The notes beneath the pieces are model-generated. The model searched no databases, was not told the origin of the DNA, and worked only from the letters and a program-made list of their open reading frames with translations. DNA of 64,000 nt, taken from Bolinopsis microptera (Eukaryota; Ctenophora; Tentaculata; Lobata; Bolinopsidae). The stretch covers positions 3,242,730-3,306,729 of the forward strand of contig NC_087079.1 in NCBI RefSeq assembly GCF_026151205.1, in the 5' to 3' direction. The position numbers were made by a program, and so were the translations under genes. Below, piece after piece: positions 38,401 to 47,400 of this stretch (the first letter of the stretch is position 1; each line of letters starts with the position of its first letter).

Positions 38401-41400
38401 GACATTAAATAAATAAAAATAGAATAAGAGTGTTAATCTAATTACTGAACGGTATTAGCAGTACCACTGGATGAGGTAATGATTACAAAACCTCAAACTC
38501 CGCACGCCGTCTGATTACAAAACCTCAAACTCTGCACGCCGTCAGACTCAGAAACTCACGCCGGCCCACCAGTTAATCACCGCACAATCCCGGACACGAT
38601 CCGTACAATGTAGTTGTAATGCTGCTATTAGCTTACCTCATGTGAATTTATTACGGTTTTGGATCCCCAACGGCAGCTGCCGGCAGGTTCTTTTCCAACG
38701 TTTTCCTGATTTTGGCAGTAATTTTCGGTGACCTCACAGGCCAGCGTCAAAATGGTCAACTATAATAGTAATAACTCATTTTATGTCAATATCCCCCTTC
38801 CTCAGAACGAATCTGTCTTGGTTGCTCTTTGTAAGGGGTACGTGGGCTCCTAATATCACTGTTGCCAAATATTCGTTGTTGTTGTTGTTGAAACACGAAT
38901 TATGTTTAAAATATTGAACATTGTCTCCCTGCCAACAGTTCTAGCTGTCCATTAATATTATGTCCCTCCATTTATTTGTACGCTTAAAACTGTTATGTTT
39001 ATGTCAAGCTTGGTGTCTGAACTGTGTTTTGGCTCAGTTTTGCGACCAGATTTGACACAAAACTCCGCGAAAAGAGTTTTGAAAGTCAAAACTCCGCGAA
39101 GGCAGTTTTGTTTACAATGTACGTTCCCATGCGGTTGGTATTTGCACTCAGATTTGCGCGCGCACGTGGGCGCATTATAATGAAATTTCCCACGCGAGCG
39201 CCCTACCCAGGTTAAAACTGCTTTCACGGAGTTTTGGGTCATATCAAAAATAGAAATATTTTTGAAAATATAGAAATATTTTTGAATTTCATTTCTGGTC
39301 GCAAAAATGTGAGAAAAAATGTGAGCAAATCTGGTTGCAAAACTGAGCCGTGGAACTGCAGGGTTAGAAACACACACCACTTACCTCACAATTACCACAC
39401 AGTTTAAAGCGTTACCAGACTGTGTACTGTAACTGTAGGTGGTATGTGGTCACCATGCACGGTATGTGGTCACCATGGTTACCAGCTATTTAATAACTTC
39501 CGTGAAGAGGTTAGAGCTGGTGCAGGTACAAAACACAATACATTGTCTGCTGTCTGCTGCAACTGGCTGCTGGCTGCTGTCTACTTTTTTAACGCTCTTA
39601 TTGTATCCTTAATCCTTATCCAGTTTTATTAGTCGTCCATATTGCTGTGTTTGATTTTAAAGACTTAAGCCCAATTTCCTACGTTCACTTGAAGGTTTTA
39701 TCATGAACGTTAATTAGTCCTGACGCAATCATATCAATATCTATGACCCTTACTACATACCTTAAACTTAAGACAAGTGCAAATCCTCACCCTTACACCT
39801 AAAACACTTTACTTATTCTTATTACACTTGCTCATATATCCTAACACCAAACTGAATCTGATTGTTATCGTCCGACTCATGGATGAAACACAGTAAAAGG
39901 TATGTCGGGAAATATTTCGTCAAGAAACCTGCCTGGGCAATATTTCTCTATTTACTGTCTCACTAGATACCTTTCGCTTTGTCGGCAAACCCAATTATAC
40001 TTATTATTCAATACATACAAGTATAATGAGTTAGTAATATTCGCTAATCGCTTGTTGTACTTGATATTCTGAGTTCTGCCCACTCCAAATTGCTCGCCAG
40101 TTGCCCGAACCAATCATTAAAACATTACAAATATCATCGTGACGTCACTGTCAAACCAGCCAATCAGAGCTCTGCAGAACGTCTCCTGTTCAATGAGCGT
40201 GCAAGATGAGTGACGTCACGAGTCACCAACCAATCAGAGACAAGTATGAGTGGTACGTGGTGGTAAAGCAGCCAATCAGGGACGTGTATGAGTATCACGT
40301 GGTTTTGGTAAGCACTGCTTGTTGAGGAGAGAGAGCGGGGCGGCGTTGTGTTACGCAGTGTGCTGAAGGAGATACTGTTTATTAACACTGCCTGCACTCA
40401 CGGTGTGGAGATACAGTGAGAATTGCTATGGTTTTTAACATTTAACGCGATACTATCGCTCCTGTTTTATTGTGTGCGCTTCTGTTTGCTTGCTTTTTAT
40501 TTGCTTCCCTTTGCTTTTTGTATTACGGGAGATAACGTTATTTTTAGATATACTATATCTCTCTTCCTCTCTCTCTGGGGCAGTCGGTCTTATAGTTTTG
40601 GGTTTTGGATAGTTGAGAGTTAGCTGCTCTGCCTTACCACTTTGCTTTACCATTTTGCTTTACCACTTTGCCAGTGTTGTTTGTGTTATTGTTATTGTAT
40701 CGAGTTGGGTACAAGTGGGTGAATCATATTTGTTGTGACACGTGATAGTTATTCTGGCGTTTAAGTGGTCGCTGGCGGAAGCTGATTGGTCAATTACTAT
40801 CACTTGTCAAGACAGATATACCCGCCGGTGTCCAAGTGTGTATTTTGGCTATCCTGTTATAGTTTTTGTTAAATCGCAAGGAAGGATTGTCTTTTTCTTT
40901 ATTTATTTTAATTTTTTGAAACTTTCTTAATTTTGTATCCCCAAACGTTCTTTAAATTTGTTTCCAATAAGAGCTTTAGAGGGACTAATCCTGAACTGCT
41001 GTTTATTGTGTGTCCCCGGGAACTCACGTGTAACTCACGTCCAATATATTTATCGTTGTTTTTAACGCCATGCTCACTGCCAAATGTCGTCTTAGCACAA
41101 CAACCAAAGTTCAGACGATTTTCCGGCTACATAAAAGCTAGGCTGACTTTAACAGCTAAACCTAGGCCTTTATTACAATTATTTCATTAGTTTATCAACA
41201 ACCATGGACTGATTGGAAACTGTCCAAGTGTTGATCCTCCTTCTGACCTAATCTCGTGACTATTCCCCGTAATACTATATTTTTCTGAGAAACATTCGAA
41301 ATAGAAAAAAAAACATATGATTCTGTATTACGGAGCAAAACGTATCACGAACGATCGTTCACTTTTAACAATATCATCAAACAAAATTAGATACATTTCC

Positions 41401-44400
41401 TTCTCTTATATCATATCTGTTCAATATCTAAATATTGGAGGAGCTTTTGTGAGTTGATTTACGTTTAACGGTACAACATGGCACATAGTTTTCCAGATCA
41501 AAAACCGTGACTTCAATGTCAGATATAATACTGTTCGTGATGCGTGTATTTTATGTTATCACGCGATAGAATTATGCAAAGTAATTAGAATTATGCAAAG
41601 TAATTAGAATTATGCAAAGTAATTAGAATTATGCAAAGTAATTAGAATTATGCAAAGTAATTAGAATTATGCAAAGTAATTAAATTTCGGACTACACACA
41701 AACGTGGCCTTAGTTAGGTCAATAATTTTCTAGCATAATACGTTTCCGGCTTATTCGTCCGTGCACCCGAGTTTTACCCTGCAATTCATAAATTCGTTGC
41801 TTTTATTAATCTAATATTCATATTTATCGACCAAGAATACAATCATGAGTCTGATTTTTTTTCAACAAAAAAACATGCTACAAAGTCCATTTCCATGTTT
41901 CAATACCGCTCTGCCTCGCTCTATAAATATACCACTAAAACGGTTGAATGGTTGTTGTCAGCATGCCAGATGCTACTTCTCCTGCTCCCATAATGAATAA
42001 CCACGAACACTGCCACCCTTCGCGACGTATCACATTACACCATTTCTCCGAATCAGTCCTCATTTCTAGGATTTATAAATATTTATGTACGTGTTGTTCG
42101 AGCAGGTTATCCTGGTTTGTTGCCAGATTGTTTAATGTTCAGACTGCTTACAAACGTCGTACCGCTTATAATAACACACTAACCAACACTATCATCCTTT
42201 TCCTGCAGCAATTCAGCTTACACTATTTTTCATCGCAACTTTTTTATATAACATGCTACTATTTATTCAGTTTCTCCTCTCTTTTTGTACGTGTAGAGGT
42301 TAATGGGGATACAAAGCACCTCCTCCTCTTTCTACAAAGCATCTCCTCCTATTTCTGCGTGCGTGATTTTGCCTCCACTGCTCGCCACTACTACACTCCC
42401 ACAATTATGTTTCCCCTGCATATTCAAACGAGCATGCTTATATTCAGTAGTTATAAACTTGTGCCATAATGCCTCCATAACATATTGCGATGTGTTTCCT
42501 TGTTGTTTGACTGTTCAGCTGTATGTTTGCAGTTTGTTCAGGACTCACGTTAACCTCGTACTACTCTCCAATTAGCCTGTAATAACTTGTGAGTTGTGAG
42601 ACGGTCTTGTTTGTCTCGCCTTTACGGCTCTTCTGCTTTTATACCTGTCTTATCTATCTAGTTGTAAGTTGTCACATGACATAGTTTCTAGTTGTTAGTT
42701 GTCACATGACAATGTAAAAAGTAGTAACTTTGTCATGCCGCCATTTCCTGCCAGTACACAATCTCTACAGTCCCTGATTTGCCACTAATTGATAAGTCTA
42801 ATACATGCTCTGCCAGACGCTCCAGTGCCCAACAAAGTCCTTGATTCACATCGCTAATCGTTATTAGTAGCAGATACTGCCTCTGCTGTACAACACACAC
42901 ACACACACATACACACACACCCACCAGCCGCTCTGTCAGCGCTCTTCAGAGCTGGAGAGAGAGAATTGCTAATTAACTTTACCAAATACTGCACATTATG
43001 TACAACTGCTCTATTTTAGCAGTCCAATGAGAGAGTATGTGAGGGTTGTGAGTATTACCAGCTGGCCAGGTAGTGTGTGTTTGGTGTGTAGCTTCTGCAG
43101 AATGTCAACTACCGTCATAATCATATTTGTTGTGAGCTTTGTCAAATTGTCATTTGACTTTTGTCTGTTTTGTGTACTATTTGAAGGAGATTGTAAATAG
43201 TCTCCTCTGTGCGTGGGTTGATTTCACACTTCCTTGTAGTAGACAGTGTTCACTGTTCATACCTCGTACTCTTTATCTGATATTAGTAGCTATTTTCTTT
43301 GTTGTCAACACGAGGCCTGTAAGCGAGAAAATGTACAAGTGGAGAGAGAAAATTTCTTATCTTTATGGTCTTGTAATAATAACGTTTTGTTTGAATACTC
43401 GAATTGACCACGAACCCTATTCATATGAGTGAGCTGGCTAAACTCGTCTTATTGCAGCAGATGACGGCTACAACAGCTCCAGCACCGAGCTCCAACCCTA
43501 CTGGTCCCTCTGACAGATGCTCCCTCTCAACCTTACAGGTCAACTCAGACCAGGTCAGTCTTACAGGTCAACTCAGACCAGGTCAGTCTTACAGGTCAAC
43601 TCAGACCAGGTCAGTCTTACAGGTCAACTCAGACCAGGTCAGTCTTACAGGTCAACTCAGACCAGGTCAGTCTTGCAGGTCAACTCAGACCAGGTCAGTC
43701 TTGCAGGTCAACTCAGACCAGGTCAGTCTTACAGGTCAACTCAGACCAGGTCAGTCTTACAGGTCAACTCAGACCAGGTCAGTCTTGCAGGTCAACTCAG
43801 ACCAGGTCAGTCTTACAGGTCAACTCAGACCAGGTCAGTCTTGCAGGTCAACTCAGACCAGGTCAGTCTTACAGGTCAACTCAGACCAGGTCAGTCTTGC
43901 AGGTCAACTCAGACCAGGTCAGTCTTACAGGTCAACTCAGACCAGGTCAGTCTTGCAGGTCAACTCAGACCAGGTCAGTCTTACAGGTCAACTCAGACCA
44001 GGTCAGTCTTACAGTTCAACTCAGACCAGGTCAGTCTTACAGGTCAACTCAGACCAGGTAAGTCTTTCTACTTCCTTACTCCATAGGGTAGTGTTTTGGG
44101 GTCCCTCAAGGTTTTGTTCAGGGCCCCTCAGTGTTTTTTAGGATTCTCGGGGTAGTTTATTGGGGTCCGGTCCCTCAGGGTTATTTTTGGGTCGTCGAAC
44201 TAGGCTAAGAAATTATATCAGAGCTCAGCTGAAACTATTTATCCATACTATTTTCGCTCCCTAATAAAAATTACTTTGCAGAGTTCTGAAGCTTCCTCAA
44301 CACCAGCACCACCCTCTCGTTTCATCATCAAACCAGTTGACGAAAACAAACCTGTGGAACCCTCCAACGCGTCCCAAGATAAACGATCACACTCCATCAC

Positions 44401-47400
44401 TATCGAATCTGACAAAGAAAACGCTAAATCTTCAAGCGAACACTTATCCCAGTTATCTGTCGGAACACAGCATCAACAACAACAACAGCAGCAGCAACAA
44501 CAACAACAACAGCAACAACAACAACAGCAACAACAGCATCACCAACATCAGCAACAACAACACGTTTTCACAAATTCACGCGATGTGCAAATCAAAGAGC
44601 ACATGTATGCAGACCAGCACCAGCATCAGAAGACGTTCACTTCCAACGGTTCTAGTTTAGAAGATATCAGACAGTTGCCAGATTGGTTTAGGAAGGATCA
44701 GGATTACATCGCTCTTATTTCTAAGCATGACAACGAAATCAACGAAACCAAAGCCAGGTTTGTTTTCAACCATTATTACTCCTATCTTTTAAATGTCTTT
44801 AAATCCATTTTAGCCGTGTTTTTATATTTAGTGACCTATAACTTAATTTTTAGAATATATTTTACACCAGTCTTGAAATATAAATTCAGCATATAGAATA
44901 TTTATTTCTCTAACAAGGTGACCGAATAGACCAAAAATTGTGGGTAGTTGATGTTTGTCCGTTATAAAAACTAAAAAGGAATGTTTGTAGGAGGCTGCAA
45001 TAATTAGCGTATTGTTTGGTTGTGAGGTTTTGTAATCTTATTAACCCGGTCGTTCTCTAACAACCCAACTTCAACACATTTTCATCTTTAGAAAATCACG
45101 ACGATCCATACTCCTACGTATTCTAGAATTTCGACTACAAAGTGTCTTAAATCATCATATTGTGACTCGACTAGTCACATTGAGGTCATTTCTTGATTCC
45201 ATCTTATTCCATTTACCTCAGACACAACTCAGAGACAAGGAGTTTGTATCAGAAGAAAGTGCATTCCACAGCACATTCCAGTCTGTCCAGCATCACCATG
45301 ACACGTGACAGGTAATTGTTTGTTGCCATGGTTACCAGTTTTATTTTGACCACGTAAAAATAAACGGGTTGCTGTACTATGAGATATTACTATTAGCGTT
45401 ATTGTTGTATTAAATATTTTGGGTGTGAAATGTTGTCAAATATTTGTATAATAAACAGTTTACAAAGTAGTAAAGAGAACTGGATCAAGTCTTTTTCACG
45501 GATACTTTTATCATGGCTAGCATTTGGTGGTAATCACGCATATGAGCTGTTGTCATGGTTACCGTTTCTATGGTAACCATGGTTACTGTGGCAGGTCTGT
45601 AAGTGAGAAGAAGAAAAGTGATCACGTGATATCACCTCCATCAGAACCTCGTGACGTCACTCCCTTGTGGAAGAGGTCTGCCTTCATAGCAAACGCTGCG
45701 TTGTTGCCATGTCAACCTCCAGCACCAGCCACGCTATTATTAACAGAGCTGTGTTTTATGTCCAGTATCCGCCTTCGTGCTCTTAATATTTCATGGAACC
45801 AGCTTTTTCGTTTGCACATTATTACACGGCTATATCTCCGATATGGCACACATGGCACAATAATTTACACTTTAATGATATAGGAGTTAAGGCCCAGACT
45901 TCTCGTTGGAGGAACAGTTTAAAATATTATACTTATTTAACAAATATAATTTATCTATGAGATACATAATTTATGTCTAAGGTGCACTGGATTGTGACCA
46001 CTTGTCACTTTCTAACAGATTACATTTTTCCGATGTTCTTAAATGACCAATGTTGTAACGATGTATTATTTTCTAAATTGTCCTGTGTCTGTACATGTTA
46101 TTAGCGAAGCACTGATAGGTCTGCTATATAATTATATACGCTGGCTTATTGCCCTAAAGGCTGTGCTTTATAATATCAAATCTGTCTTTAATAATAATAA
46201 TTACTTGACACAGAACAATACAAGATACGACGTTATCAGCTACAAACCCGACTGCACGTGCGTACATCACGCACGACCCTGCACGTCGGCGTGCGCGCAC
46301 ACTATCAGATGACAAACAAACGCAGACCGAAAAAAAGGTGGGAATAGACAAGGGAGTGGTGGTTTTCACTTACACGGACTGTACTGACAGAACTGACAGA
46401 ACTGACAGAACTGACAGAACTAGAGACGAGTTGTTTAGTCCGGCTGAGTCTGAGGGAGATTTTATGAGTTGTCTGTCTGTTGGGAGTAATACTAGCAGGT
46501 AATCTGTTGCCATGGTAACGCGTGATATTGTGGTAACGCGTGATATTGTGGTAACGTTGTCATGGTTATACATGTTGTCATGGTAACAAGTGTTGGTTGT
46601 CATGGTACGAACTATTGTTGTGGTGTTGGTTGTTATAGTATTGTGTTGGTTGTCGTAGTAACGGGTTTTGTTTCCATAGTAACTGGTATGTTGTTTCCAT
46701 GGTAACAAGTGTCGTCATGGTAATATGTCCTTGCTTTCAGCACGTCGGCTCCCCTCCGCAAATCCTCTAAAACCTATACCAGGTCCAGATCAGGGTGCGT
46801 TGTCATGGTTGTCATGGTAACCGCGCATGATTCGCACTGTCATGGTTACCATATTTTCTTTTCACTGTTTTGCGTGATGTTGTTTGTTTCATGTAATTTG
46901 TTTTGAAGCTTGCAATGTTGTAATATGTAGACATTGATAATACAGTAAAACCCCCATATACCAATCCTCTTCCCTCCCCCAAATATTTCAAAAGTGCCAC
47001 TTGTTTACCATTATTAAGTGACCCTTCGCGGGAACGTAATGTCAATCAGGCTTGTCTGGCTTGTTAGTCTCCCTATCTGCTGAATTCTGACTGACCGTAC
47101 TATTTTCCTCATCCCCAAATAGTACGGTAAATATGGGTTTTACTGTGTATTGATAGAGTTTATACTGATTGCTCTTATATTAAATTGATATCGAATCAAG
47201 TGATAAAAATTAAATGACGATGTAATTAAGTTCAATGAACTTTGATCAATCATTTATTGGCCTGCTTTATAACCATGGTCGTTGCTTTTATTTTTTAATT
47301 GTTTGTTAATTTGAATTATAATTGTTCGTCAATTCACATTTCATGGCATTTAAAAGCATTCTTGATTTGAACTCAAAGCTCCTGTTTCACGCCGCTGTAT

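Larger units (their letters stand above)
33768..43457. other. 9.7-kb intron
   Basis: Contains a GA microsatellite (34823-34844), a GTAACCCGGCCTACGGCCGGG hairpin (34482-34502), a lone poly-G run (35801-35823), the 1.9-kb CT/CA minisatellite, a small MITE, the promoter-like cluster at 40.1-40.3 kb, a 19-bp array (41569-41682) and a CA microsatellite (about 42895-42922). I found no further coding exon. Confidence 0.6.

Noticed and set aside
41948..42469. 173-codon + strand ORF
   Set aside because: No domain, odd composition, overlaps other-frame ORFs, and no splice context links it to neighbours.
45676..45883. Extension of exon 19 to a stop at 45883 as the normal C-terminus
   Set aside because: The downstream exons continue in phase with good borders to a proper stop at 48470; the extension looks like intron, although a read-through isoform is not excluded.
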